Shown here one piece after another: positions 31,149 to 39,014 of a DNA stretch of 56,209 nucleotides. A program made the position numbers and the translations under genes. The notes under the pieces are model-generated. The model was not told the DNA's origin, did not search any database, and worked only from the letters and a program-made list of their open reading frames with translations. Source of the DNA: an uncultured Treponema sp. (GTDB lineage Bacteria > Spirochaetota > Spirochaetia > Treponematales > Treponemataceae); contig CALFJF010000017.1 of assembly GCA_937877535.1 (NCBI GenBank), positions 1-56,209 on the forward strand, in the 5' to 3' direction. Numbering within the stretch: the stretch's first letter is position 1; every line of letters begins with the position of its first letter.

Positions 31149-31177
31149 TTGCTTTTTGAATGTTCCTTCATTACATT
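31149..31177 (+). promoter_or_regulatory. Promoter of gene 31185
   Basis: TTGCTT (31149-31154), 17-nt spacer, TACATT (31172-31177), then 7 nt to ATG 31185. No Shine-Dalgarno sequence fits in that space. Confidence 0.5.
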
Positions 31178-31184
31178 ATCAATT

Positions 31185-31634
31185 ATGAAAGAAGAAATCC
31201 TTTTTGCTGATAAATCGACACATTTATACCATAAAGAAAAATTTTTGCCCGACCAACTTGCAGAACAAGCCGTTACTATAATGCAAAAAACGCGGTTTAC
31301 CGCTTCAAAACATTTAAAAGAACGGGTTGGAATAGACAAAAGCCATGAATTTACAATCGAAAAAATATATGAAGCGATTGAAAACGCTAAGGCTGTAAAT
31401 ACAAAACCTTTTGAAATAGGAACGAACAACGGTTTGCTTAGTAAATTTGTCATACGTACTCAGTATGATGCTAGTCGTGATATTTCTATTGTATTTTATT
31501 GTAGTATCAAGAAAATTTGGACGGCATGGTTAAATGATAGTAACGACCTTCATACAACACTTGATGAGTCAAAATATGCTGATAAATCAAAATGGGAATC
31601 TGAATGTAAATTTCACTATGATAATGATGTATGA
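31185..31634 (+). CDS. Hypothetical AT-rich protein
   Basis: 149 residues from ATG 31185; a TTG start at 31149 coincides with the -35 box and is less likely. Sequence: KSTHLYHKEKFLPDQLAEQA, a middle FTIEKIYEAIENAKAVNTKP, then beta-rich KFVIRTQYDASRDISIVFYC and IKKIWTAWLNDSNDLH. The compact alpha/beta order with an ISIVF...W core loosely recalls small toxin or phage-type proteins, but no motif is decisive. AT-rich relative to most neighbours, so possibly acquired. Confidence 0.6.
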   Translation: MKEEILFADKSTHLYHKEKFLPDQLAEQAVTIMQKTRFTASKHLKERVGIDKSHEFTIEKIYEAIENAKAVNTKPFEIGTNNGLLSKFVIRTQYDASRDISIVFYCSIKKIWTAWLNDSNDLHTTLDESKYADKSKWESECKFHYDNDV

Positions 31635-31687
31635 AAAATCAAAAAATTAGAATGTATTGCTTCTAAAAAAACAAACAAAAAAAACGC

Positions 31688-31717
31688 TTGACAAAAACAG
31701 TATCAAAAATTTATACT
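31688..31717 (+). promoter_or_regulatory. Promoter of the DAHP synthase leader
   Basis: Consensus TTGACA (31688-31693), 18-nt spacer, TATACT (31712-31717). The expected start point is at or just before ATG 31725. Confidence 0.8.
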
Positions 31718-31724
31718 ACTTTTT

Positions 31725-31865
31725 ATGAATCGTAACACTTTCAATGCGACAGAAAAATCTTTCTCTAGCCAGTCGGCTTCTTTTACGAAGGCTTACTCTT
31801 ATTATGGCTATTTTTATTTTTCTCGTGTACGCTCTGGAAGTCAGTCGCTAGAATGTAATGCGTAA
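31725..31865 (+). CDS. Tyr/Phe-rich leader peptide of the DAHP synthase gene
   Basis: A 46-codon open frame too short for normal gene calling. Residues 24-32 read YSYYGYFYF: five Tyr and two Phe in nine codons, with three more Phe earlier. It begins 7 nt after the -10 box (leaderless) and ends 25 nt before a perfect terminator hairpin that precedes the DAHP synthase gene. This is the structure of a transcription-attenuation leader: ribosome stalling at Tyr/Phe codons when charged tRNA is scarce would favour readthrough. The function is inferred; the sequence layout is direct. Confidence 0.75.
   Translation: MNRNTFNATEKSFSSQSASFTKAYSYYGYFYFSRVRSGSQSLECNA
31835..31842 (+). promoter_or_regulatory. 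Antiterminator strand of the aro attenuator
   Basis: TGGAAGTC here is complementary to GACTTCCA (31894-31901), the left arm and loop edge of the terminator. Pairing would exclude the terminator stem. It lies 18 nt after the Tyr/Phe codon run, so it is free when a ribosome stalls there. Confidence 0.65.
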
Positions 31866-31890
31866 AGTTGCGAAAAATTATGGCATTTAC

Positions 31891-31920
31891 AAGGACTTCC
31901 AAATCGGAAGTCCTTTTTTT
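31891..31920 (+). terminator. Attenuator terminator upstream of DAHP synthase
   Basis: AAGGACTTCC (31891-31900), loop AAATC, GGAAGTCCTT (31906-31915): a perfect 10-bp stem running into T8 (31913-31920). It is 80 nt upstream of the coding start rather than after a gene, so it acts as an attenuator. Confidence 0.9.
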
Positions 31921-31936
31921 ATGCCGAAAAAATATG

Positions 31937-31986
31937 GTCATTGAGTGCAATCGAAATGACACGTGGTTTCGACTACGCTCAACTAC
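31937..31986. repeat. Two dispersed palindromic repeats in the aroF leader
   Basis: GTCATT-type hairpin (31937-31960) and GTGGTT-type element (31963-31986, right arm AACTAC imperfect) side by side between the attenuator and the ribosome-binding site. Confidence 0.8.
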
Positions 31987-31999
31987 CGAGGAGAAAAAA

Positions 32000-33034
32000 A
32001 TGATTGTCGTATTGAAAAATGGTGCGGATGCACAAAAAGTTGCGGAACTCAAATCGGGATTGAAGTCACGGGGCTTGGACATTCACGAATCAAAGGGTGC
32101 GGATGTGACGATTCTGGGGCTGATTGGCGACACCAGCCGCATTACGCCCGAAGAACTTTTGGCGAACGAAATCGTTGAGAGCGCACAGCGCGTAAAAGCC
32201 CCGTACAAACAGGCGAGCCGAAACTTCCACCCAGAGGACACGGTGGTTTCGGTCATTTCAAAGGCTGATTCAAACTTGGGCGCGAACATTGGTGACGGAA
32301 AAACCTGCGCGATTATGGCAGGCCCCTGTTCCGTGGAAAGCGAAGCGCAGGTGGTGGAAGTGGCAAAAGCGGTCAAGGCGAGTGGCGCGCGGTTTTTGCG
32401 GGGCGGCGCGTTCAAGCCACGAACTTCTCCCTACTCGTTTCAGGGCTTGGGCGCGGAAGGCTTGGAATTGCTCAAAATCGCCCGAAAAGAAACGGGGCTT
32501 CCGATTGTCACCGAACTTATGGCAATCAACCAGATTCCGCTTTTTGAAGATGTGGACATCATTCAGATTGGAGCTAGAAACATGCAGAACTTTGATTTGC
32601 TCAAAGAAGTGGGCAAACTCAAAAATCCGATTTTGCTCAAGCGCGGGCTTTCCGCCACGGTCAAAGAATTTCTTATGAGTGCGGAATACATCATGGCAAG
32701 CGGAAACGAAAATGTCATTTTGTGCGAGAGAGGAATCCGCACATTCGACAATTACACGCGCAACTGCCTCGACCTTTCCATCGTGCCGTATCTCAAAAAA
32801 GAAACACATCTTCCCGTCATCATCGACCCGAGCCACGCCTGCGGAATCCGCTGGATGGTTCCCACTTTGGCAAAAGCTGCGGTCGCCGTGGGCGCGGACG
32901 GTCTGATTATCGAAGTGCACAACAATCCCGAAAAAGCCCTGTGCGACGGCGAACAGTCACTCACGCCCGCGCAATTTGACGAGCTGATGAAGATTCTTGC
33001 CAAATACGCGGCGGTTGAAGGAAGAACGGTGTAA
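32000..33034 (+). CDS. aroF: DAHP synthase, class I-beta with regulatory N-domain
   Basis: 344 residues from ATG 32000, preceded by GAGGAG; the frame is open upstream but runs through repeats and the attenuator. Condenses phosphoenolpyruvate and erythrose-4-phosphate, the first step of the shikimate pathway. About 1-70 is a ferredoxin-like regulatory domain as in Thermotoga-type enzymes. The catalytic barrel has GPCSVES, KPRTSPYSFQGLG, the metal ligands in DPSHACGIRW, and the late EVHNNPEKALCDGEQ. Likely controlled twice: by attenuation at the leader and by allosteric feedback. tyrA follows two genes later. Confidence 0.96.
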   Translation: MIVVLKNGADAQKVAELKSGLKSRGLDIHESKGADVTILGLIGDTSRITPEELLANEIVESAQRVKAPYKQASRNFHPEDTVVSVISKADSNLGANIGDGKTCAIMAGPCSVESEAQVVEVAKAVKASGARFLRGGAFKPRTSPYSFQGLGAEGLELLKIARKETGLPIVTELMAINQIPLFEDVDIIQIGARNMQNFDLLKEVGKLKNPILLKRGLSATVKEFLMSAEYIMASGNENVILCERGIRTFDNYTRNCLDLSIVPYLKKETHLPVIIDPSHACGIRWMVPTLAKAAVAVGADGLIIEVHNNPEKALCDGEQSLTPAQFDELMKILAKYAAVEGRTV

Positions 33035-33043
33035 AAAGCGAAT

Positions 33044-33084
33044 CATCATATTCTTGAGTGCTTTTTTCGCTCAAGAATATGATG
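33044..33084 (+). terminator. Long hairpin after the DAHP synthase gene
   Basis: A perfect 15-bp inverted repeat (CATCATATTCTTGAG at 33044-33058; complement at 33070-33084) with an 11-nt T-rich loop, 9 nt after the stop. Only a weak T-run follows, so termination may be partial. Confidence 0.6.
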
Positions 33085-33160
33085 TCATTTTTAGAAAAAA
33101 CTGTTTTCAGGCAAATTCAAACTTGAGCGATTCGGGGTGCATTTTCAAAAAACGCAATCG

Positions 33161-33189
33161 TTGAGTTTTTCTCAAAAACGCTCTATTAT
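33161..33189 (+). promoter_or_regulatory. Promoter of the diguanylate cyclase gene
   Basis: TTGAGT (33161-33166), 17-nt spacer, TATTAT (33184-33189); ATG 33196 follows after 6 nt, consistent with a leaderless message. The first in-frame ATG (33190) is too close to the -10 to be used. Confidence 0.6.
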
Positions 33190-33195
33190 ATGCGT

Positions 33196-34503
33196 ATGAA
33201 AAAAGATATTCCCGCTGATGCCGCTGCTCGTCGGATTTCAAATCGAGGCAATTTTTTTGTTTTGGGTGCAATTATTTTTTCTTGCGCAATGGCTTTCCTT
33301 TTGGTGTACGGCGTAACGTATTCGAGCAAAAAATCGAGGCAAATGGAAGCGGAAAAGTTGGCGTTTTTATGCGCTTCGGAAATTGAGCAAGTGTGCACAA
33401 GAACGTTTCAGTTGAACGAAATTGTCGCGGAATTGGTAATCGAAGACGAGCGCACGAGCGAAAATTTTTCGCGAATCGCACCGCGCCTTTTGAAAGATTA
33501 TCCCGCAGCGGACAGCGTTCAACTCGCTCCAAACGGAGTCGTTGAGCAAATTATCCCGCTTTCTGGAAACGAGGCGGCAATCGGACACGACCTTTTTGCA
33601 GACCAAGAGCGATTAAACGAAGTCGTTGTTGCAAGAAAAAGCGGCAGGCTTTCCGTGGCAGGTCCGTATATGTTAAAGCAGGGCTGGGAAGGATTTATCG
33701 GACGACTGCCCGTTTTTCGCGATGTGTGGAAAACGGATTTTTGGGGATTTGTCAACGTTGTGATTCGCATTTCAAAACTCGTGGAATCTGCGGACTTTTC
33801 GATTATCACGGCGCGTGATTATACGTATTCGGTCTACAGAATTGAAGAAGAATCCAACGAAATTAAGCACATTTTTGGCTCTCCGCTCGATTCTCTAAAA
33901 AATCCCGTGGTCGTTCCAATTCAAAATATGCCAAATGCAAATTGGGAAATCGCCGTTGCTCCAAAAGGTTTGTGGGTGAATCTAAAACTCGTTTTGATTG
34001 TGGCGATTCTTTCGATTTTTGTGATTTTTCTCATCGGAATTCTCGCGCTTCTTGCAACAAAAAATCGAGCAAACGAAAAATTCGCTTCTTTGATTGGAAT
34101 TGACCCGCTTACGGGGCTATATTCAAAGAAAACCGTGCTCAATTCTCTCAGAAAAGAAATCGATTACGCGAGTCGGAATAGTTCGCAACTTGCCGTTTGC
34201 CGAATTGACGCGCACGGAGTTGATGGCGATTCCGACCTTATCGGCATTGCCGACAAAATTCTGGGGGCAGTTCGGAGCGAAGACATTGTGGCGCGGTTCG
34301 GCGCGGAGGAATTTTTGGTGATTTTGCGCGGAAAATACACGGGAACGGATTACAAGCCGCCACTGCAAAGAATTCAAGATGCCGTTTCCGCTCATCGCGG
34401 CGTAGAAAAAGTGTCGGTGGGGCTTGCCGTTTATCCAAAAGACGGCGAGAGCGTTGAAAAACTCGTTCAATGCGCCGACGATTCAAAGCGCGGCGGAAAG
34501 TAA
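33196..34503 (+). CDS. Membrane-bound GGDEF (diguanylate cyclase-type) protein
   Basis: 435 residues. TM1 about 18-42; an extracytoplasmic CHASE-like sensor about 45-265 (QLAPNGVVEQIIPLSGNEA, GFIGRLPVFRDVW); TM2 about 268-295; GGDEF domain about 310-435 (IDPLTGLYSKKTVLNSLRKE). The signature reads FGAEEFLVIL, so the first Gly pair is GA instead of GG. GGDEF enzymes make c-di-GMP from two GTP; the altered motif may reduce or abolish this, or the protein may act as a receptor. Lies between aroF and tyrA but has its own promoter. Confidence 0.88.
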   Translation: MKKDIPADAAARRISNRGNFFVLGAIIFSCAMAFLLVYGVTYSSKKSRQMEAEKLAFLCASEIEQVCTRTFQLNEIVAELVIEDERTSENFSRIAPRLLKDYPAADSVQLAPNGVVEQIIPLSGNEAAIGHDLFADQERLNEVVVARKSGRLSVAGPYMLKQGWEGFIGRLPVFRDVWKTDFWGFVNVVIRISKLVESADFSIITARDYTYSVYRIEEESNEIKHIFGSPLDSLKNPVVVPIQNMPNANWEIAVAPKGLWVNLKLVLIVAILSIFVIFLIGILALLATKNRANEKFASLIGIDPLTGLYSKKTVLNSLRKEIDYASRNSSQLAVCRIDAHGVDGDSDLIGIADKILGAVRSEDIVARFGAEEFLVILRGKYTGTDYKPPLQRIQDAVSAHRGVEKVSVGLAVYPKDGESVEKLVQCADDSKRGGK

Positions 34504-34543
34504 AGGCGTTTTTGCAAAGCCACAAAAATAGAAAGGACTGTAC

Positions 34544-35437
34544 ATGGAACTGAAACACGCAACATACGGAATCGTTGGCTTGGGAATCATGGGCGGCTCG
34601 TTCGCCAAGTCAATCCGGCAGAATATTTTGAGTCAGGCGGGGGCAACGGGGCGCGTGCTTGCCTGTAACCGAAGCACCGCTTGTCTTTCGCAGGTGATGG
34701 CGGAGGGCGTGGCGGACGCGACTTTTTCGTCTGACCGCGTGGGCGACATGCTCCCCGAATGCGATGTGGTGTTTGTGTGCCTGTACCCCCATGCCACGCT
34801 TGATTTTATGAAGGAACATCGGGAGCATTTTAAAAGCGGCGCAATTGTCACGGATATCAGTGGCGTAAAAGGCATTTTTGAAAAGGCACTGCCCGACATC
34901 TTGCGGAGCGATGTGGATTTTATCATCGGGCATCCGATGGCGGGCGGCGAAAAAGAAGGCTACGCCAACAGCGACGCCAAATTTTTTGTGAACCACAACT
35001 ACATTCTGTGTCCGAGCGACTTTAACAAGGCGGGAAACCTTGATTTTATGCGCGATTTGGTGCGGGAAATGGGCTTTACGCGAATCACTGAAACGACCTG
35101 CGACACGCACGACTGGAAAATCGGATTCACGAGCCAGCTCTGCCATGTGATTGCGAGCGCGCTCGTGGAAAGCGCGGAAGACCCAGAAATCACCGCGTTT
35201 GGAGGCGGCTCTTTTGAGGATTTAACGCGAATCGCCATGATTAATGCGCCCTTGTGGACAGAACTTTTTATCTCGAACAAAGAAAAACTCGTCACGCACA
35301 TTGAAAATTTCCAAAAACAGATGGAACGATTCAAAAAATACATCGCCGAAGAAGACGCGGATTCCTTGCGCAGCATGCTTTCCCACACGCGCGAACAACG
35401 CTTAAAGATGGGCGCAATCCGCACGGTCAAAAAGTAA
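34544..35437 (+). CDS. tyrA: Prephenate dehydrogenase
   Basis: 297 residues; AAAGGA upstream of ATG 34544. N-terminal NAD-binding fold with GIVGLGIMGGSFAKS, then DISGVKGIFEKALPD, FIIGHPMAGGEKEGY and the C-terminal helical dimerisation domain (GGGSFEDLTRIAMINAPLWT). Oxidatively decarboxylates prephenate to 4-hydroxyphenylpyruvate on the way to tyrosine. No ACT or chorismate mutase domain. Functionally linked to the DAHP synthase 1.5 kb upstream. Confidence 0.94.
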   Translation: MELKHATYGIVGLGIMGGSFAKSIRQNILSQAGATGRVLACNRSTACLSQVMAEGVADATFSSDRVGDMLPECDVVFVCLYPHATLDFMKEHREHFKSGAIVTDISGVKGIFEKALPDILRSDVDFIIGHPMAGGEKEGYANSDAKFFVNHNYILCPSDFNKAGNLDFMRDLVREMGFTRITETTCDTHDWKIGFTSQLCHVIASALVESAEDPEITAFGGGSFEDLTRIAMINAPLWTELFISNKEKLVTHIENFQKQMERFKKYIAEEDADSLRSMLSHTREQRLKMGAIRTVKK

Positions 35438-35473
35438 AAAAAACATGGCGGATTTTCGCTATTTTTGCGTTCG

Positions 35474-35502
35474 TTGCAAAAATTCGCTTGAATCGCTATT
35501 CT
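35474..35502 (+). promoter_or_regulatory. argG promoter
   Basis: TTGCAA (35474-35479), 17-nt spacer, TATTCT (35497-35502), then AGGAG and ATG 35541. No attenuator-like hairpin or ArgR-type box is evident. Confidence 0.65.
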
Positions 35503-35540
35503 GATTAGAAAAATCTTCATTCACTTTTTAGGAGATAATC

Positions 35541-36803
35541 ATGGCAAAAGACAAAGTTGTTCTCGCCTATTCTGGCGGTTTGGACACGACGGTAATCATT
35601 CCGTGGCTCAAAGAAAATTATGATTACGATGTCATCGCCGTCTGCATTGACGTGGGGCAGGGCGACGACTGGGAGGCGATTAAGGGCCGTGCGCTCAAAA
35701 CGGGGGCGAGCGCGTGCTATGTGGTAGACGCGCGGCAGGAATACATTGAGGAATACATTTGGCCCGCGCTCAAAGCAAATGCCGTCTACGAGGACGAATA
35801 TTTGCTCGGTACATCGACTGCCCGCCCGCTTATCGGAAAGATTTTGGTCGAGTACGCGCGGCAGGAAGGCGCAGTTGCAATCTGCCACGGCGCGACGGGA
35901 AAGGGCAACGACCAGGTGCGCTTTGAGCTTGCGATTAAGGCGTTCGCCCCGGATTTGCGCGTGATTGCCGCCTGGCGCGACGACAAATGGAACATGGACA
36001 GCCGCGAAGCCGAAATCAAATTTTTGGAAGACCGAAATCTTGAAGTTCCGATGAAAAAAGACCAGTCGTACAGCCGTGACGAAAACATCTGGCACATCAG
36101 CCACGAGGGACTGGAACTTGAAAAGACTGAAAACGAGCCGAACTACAAGCACATGCTCAAAAACACGGTCGTTCCCGAAGAAGCGAGCGACGGCGAATAT
36201 GTGACGATTGAGTGGGAAAAAGGCATTCCCGTTAGCCTCAACGGAAAGAAGATGAACGGCTTGGACTTGATGCTTGAACTGAACAAAATCGGCGGACGGA
36301 ACGGCGTCGGCTTGGTGGACATCTGTGAAAACCGTTGCGTGGGCATGAAAAGCCGCGGCGTGTACGAAACCCCCGGCGGCGCGATTCTCTACTTTGCTCA
36401 CCGCATGATGGATCACATCTGCCTTGACCGCGACACCTACCACTACAAGCAGCAGGTTTCGCTCCGCTTGGCGGAATTGATTTACGACGGCAAGGTGTTC
36501 ACTCCGCTCTACGACGCGCTCATGGCGTTTGTGGATTCCACGCAAGAGACCGTCACGGGCTGGACGAAAGTCAAGCTCGTCAAAGGGCAGATTCGCGCGG
36601 CGGGTTCGCAGTCAAAGTACAGCCTGTACAATGAAGACATCGCGTCTTTCACCACGGGCGAACTCTATAACCACAAGGACGCGCAGGGATTTATCACGCT
36701 CTTCGGGCTTCCGCTCAAAGTACGCGCCATGATGGAGCAGGAAGTCGGCGAAGGCAGGGCGATTGCTGAGAGCAAGAATCTCAAAAAACGCCCGACGGAG
36801 TAA
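35541..36803 (+). CDS. argG: Argininosuccinate synthase
   Basis: 420 residues, normal bacterial length. Ligates citrulline and aspartate, using ATP, in arginine biosynthesis. ATP-binding N-type PPi loop VVLAYSGGLDTTV; citrulline/aspartate-binding GTSTARPLIGK, CHGATGKGNDQVRFE; tetramer C-terminal region. AGGAG upstream. Followed by a terminator (36818-36871), so probably monocistronic. argH is not in the window. Confidence 0.97.
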   Translation: MAKDKVVLAYSGGLDTTVIIPWLKENYDYDVIAVCIDVGQGDDWEAIKGRALKTGASACYVVDARQEYIEEYIWPALKANAVYEDEYLLGTSTARPLIGKILVEYARQEGAVAICHGATGKGNDQVRFELAIKAFAPDLRVIAAWRDDKWNMDSREAEIKFLEDRNLEVPMKKDQSYSRDENIWHISHEGLELEKTENEPNYKHMLKNTVVPEEASDGEYVTIEWEKGIPVSLNGKKMNGLDLMLELNKIGGRNGVGLVDICENRCVGMKSRGVYETPGGAILYFAHRMMDHICLDRDTYHYKQQVSLRLAELIYDGKVFTPLYDALMAFVDSTQETVTGWTKVKLVKGQIRAAGSQSKYSLYNEDIASFTTGELYNHKDAQGFITLFGLPLKVRAMMEQEVGEGRAIAESKNLKKRPTE

Positions 36804-36817
36804 ATCGTTTTTACTCA

Positions 36818-36871
36818 CGCACACACAGTCATTGAGATTGTCGAAATGACCGTGTGTGCGCGATTTTTTTT
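36818..36871 (+). terminator. argG terminator with a palindromic repeat at its centre
   Basis: CGCACACAC (36818-36826) pairs with GTGTGTGCG (36852-36860), then CGA and T8. The loop between the arms is exactly one GTCATT...AATGAC dispersed repeat (36828-36850), so the whole makes one extended hairpin. Confidence 0.8.
36828..36850. repeat. Dispersed palindromic repeat nested in a terminator
   Basis: Minus strand GTCATT-TCGACAATCTC-AATGAC. Flanked symmetrically by the terminator arms, as if inserted at the dyad centre. Confidence 0.85.
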
Positions 36872-36884
36872 AGGGGAAAGCGTG

Positions 36885-37421
36885 ATGTATTGTGGTGCGA
36901 AAATAGAACTTTACCAAAACAACCGCCTTAAGTACCAAAAACTGCAAGAGGCGGTCATAAAATTCGCGCGGGAGATAAACGATATGGAAAATCCGCCCGA
37001 CGACTTGTTCTGCGGGTTCGCGAAAATAACCGTCGAACGGGTGAAAGAACTCGACGAAGAAAAGGCAAAAATCGAATCGCTTAGCAACGAAGAGGCTGCG
37101 CGCGAATATGCGAAAATCCAGAAAATCTGGGAAATCCAACTTGCCACAGTCAGCGCATTTGTCTGCGAGTTCGCGGAAGCGAGAAACCTCGACTATCGTA
37201 TTTCCGAGGAAAATTTCTCCGTACTTCCAGGTGGCACGGACTCCTTCGCCATATACCTGATAAAAAAATCCAATGTTTCTTTGAACGCCCCTTCGTATTT
37301 TTGGAACAGGGGGCTTGCGTATATCCCAAAACGTAGCGAAAAAAAAATCGTGATTCCAAGAAATCTGGAGGATTTCGACGAACTCAAAAAGAAACTTGAG
37401 GAACTTGCCGACTCGCTGTAG
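36885..37421 (+). CDS. Hypothetical protein
   Basis: 178 residues from ATG 36885, which has AGGGGA upstream; an earlier ATG (36846) lies inside the argG terminator. N-terminal two thirds are long charged helices, probably coiled-coil (RLKYQKLQEAVIKFAREIND, VKELDEEKAKIESLSNEEAA), then a small beta region (LDYRISEENFSVLPGGTDSF) and a basic/helical tail. No signal peptide. Family unknown. Confidence 0.6.
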   Translation: MYCGAKIELYQNNRLKYQKLQEAVIKFAREINDMENPPDDLFCGFAKITVERVKELDEEKAKIESLSNEEAAREYAKIQKIWEIQLATVSAFVCEFAEARNLDYRISEENFSVLPGGTDSFAIYLIKKSNVSLNAPSYFWNRGLAYIPKRSEKKIVIPRNLEDFDELKKKLEELADSL

Positions 37422-37479
37422 TTTGGGAACTGCGAGAGAGATTTCCTAATCGTTCTCCAAAACTGATTTTGAGCGATGG

Positions 37480-38025
37480 TTATTCGCTTTCGTATTCGAT
37501 GAGCGTTGTAACGGGAGTTGGACTCAAAAAATCCTTGTAGCCCAAAAACGAAAGACCGATTATGCCAAAAATCTCTGTAACTTCGGCTCCGCCTTGCGCA
37601 ACAAGGCGTTTTCCTGCGTCGAGTGTGCCGCCTGTGGCAATAAGGTCGTCAATCAAAAGAATTTTTTGACTTTTTTTCAAATCCGCTTTGTGTACTTCGA
37701 TTTCCGCTTCTCCGTATTCGAGTTTGTAGGAAGCGCGAAAAACGTCGCCTGGCAACTTGCCTTTTTTGCGAATCAAAATGAGCGGCAAATTGAACGTGAG
37801 CGCGAGTGGGGAAGCGAACAAAAAGCCACGAGATTCGACCGCTGCCACTGCATTTATGTTGCCGCTTTTTACGAGCGGCGCGTATTTTTTTTCCGCCTCC
37901 AAAATCGTCCAATGAAACACGTCAGGATTTGTTAAAACGCTTGTGATGTCGTAAAAAAGAATCCCTGGTTTTGGAAAATCGGCAATGCGCCGTATCGCTT
38001 TGTCAAGAATTGTGTTGTTTTGCAT
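37480..38025 (-). CDS. apt: Adenine phosphoribosyltransferase
   Basis: 181 residues, family length; AAGGAG upstream. Converts adenine and PRPP to AMP in purine salvage. PRPP-binding motif ILLIDDLIATGGTLDAGKRL; N-terminal RRIADFPKPGILFYDITSVL; AVESRGFLFASPLAL. It follows sufD by 18 nt on the same strand. Confidence 0.97.
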   Translation of the reverse strand: MQNNTILDKAIRRIADFPKPGILFYDITSVLTNPDVFHWTILEAEKKYAPLVKSGNINAVAAVESRGFLFASPLALTFNLPLILIRKKGKLPGDVFRASYKLEYGEAEIEVHKADLKKSQKILLIDDLIATGGTLDAGKRLVAQGGAEVTEIFGIIGLSFLGYKDFLSPTPVTTLIEYESE

Positions 38026-38043
38026 TTTTTCTCCTTTTTGATG

Positions 38044-38997
38044 TTAGACCTTTGACTCATTTTGCTCAGTTTCCAAAAACGATTCGATTTTTTCTCGAAC
38101 TTCATCGCTTGGAATTCCATTTGCCACGCTTATGATTTTTGCTTTTTTCATCATTTTTTTTGCTTCGCTTTCAGAAATTCCGCGGCTTTGCATATAAAAA
38201 AGTTCGTCCGCGCCAAGCCTTCCAAGCGTTGCGCCGTGCGTGCCAGAAACGTCCTCTTCGTCGCAAAGAATAACAGGAATCGATTTACAAACGGCACTTT
38301 CGCTCAACAAAAGCGTTTCTTCTTGCTCGTCGCCCGTCGCTCCCGCGCAGCCTCGCTTAAAATCAATCGTTCCTCGATAAATCTTGAGCGCGTTTTCGCC
38401 CACAACGCCTTTGACGGTCATTTTTGTGCTTGTTTTTTGCCCGTGGTGATTTACGACGTAATTCATGTCAAGCGTTTGCCCGTTTTCGGTTTTATACGCG
38501 GTGTTGCTTTTGAATTTTGAAGAAAATCCGTTTAATTCGGTTTTGACTTCAGCAAACACCTGCTTTCCGCCAAGTTCAATCTGCGTAACTTCGATTTCCG
38601 CGTTGTCAGCGCACTCGCTCATCGTTTGGTCAATTTGAACGAATTGCTCGCCGAGCAACTGCACTTTCACAAGATGAATTTTTGAATGTGGAAAAGCCAC
38701 AAGGCGCGTTTTTACAAAAGAAAATCCCCATGCGTTTTTGTCTGAAACGTAATCAAAAATGACTGTTATTTCGGCGTTTTCCTTTGCGATTATCGTTTGC
38801 TCGTGTTCGTAGCGTCCTTCGTCAAAAAAAAGCGGCACGTGCACAATTTCGCCTTTTTTCTCCGAAACGATTTCCGATTTTTCGATTTTCGCCTCGCTAT
38901 CCGATTCGATTTCGACTTTTGCGACATTCATTTTGAGCCAATTCCAAGTTGGCGACGGAAGTCGATTTATGTCTTTGTATAAAAAATGCTGTTTCAT
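38044..38997 (-). CDS. sufD: SufD-type Fe-S cluster assembly protein
   Basis: 317 residues. SufB/SufD beta-helix family: mid region with NGFSSKFKSNTAYKTENGQT and KTSTKMTVKGVVGENALK, and C-terminal signature DVSGTHGATLGRLGADELFY, QSRGISESEAKKMM. SufD partners with SufB and the SufC ATPase to build Fe-S clusters. GGAG upstream. sufB and sufC are not in this window; upstream is the DUF262/DUF697/GTPase set with a gap of only 17 nt, an unusual neighbour. Confidence 0.88.
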   Translation of the reverse strand: MKQHFLYKDINRLPSPTWNWLKMNVAKVEIESDSEAKIEKSEIVSEKKGEIVHVPLFFDEGRYEHEQTIIAKENAEITVIFDYVSDKNAWGFSFVKTRLVAFPHSKIHLVKVQLLGEQFVQIDQTMSECADNAEIEVTQIELGGKQVFAEVKTELNGFSSKFKSNTAYKTENGQTLDMNYVVNHHGQKTSTKMTVKGVVGENALKIYRGTIDFKRGCAGATGDEQEETLLLSESAVCKSIPVILCDEEDVSGTHGATLGRLGADELFYMQSRGISESEAKKMMKKAKIISVANGIPSDEVREKIESFLETEQNESKV

Positions 38998-39014
38998 GTT
39001 TCTCCTTTATGGTT

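Noticed and set aside
31725..31865. Leader as an ordinary small protein gene
   Set aside because: The aromatic run, the overlapping antiterminator and the immediately following terminator fit an attenuator better; a protein function cannot be excluded.
35517..36545. 342-codon minus-strand frame opposite argG
   Set aside because: argG is unambiguous; the antisense frame arises from its codon bias.
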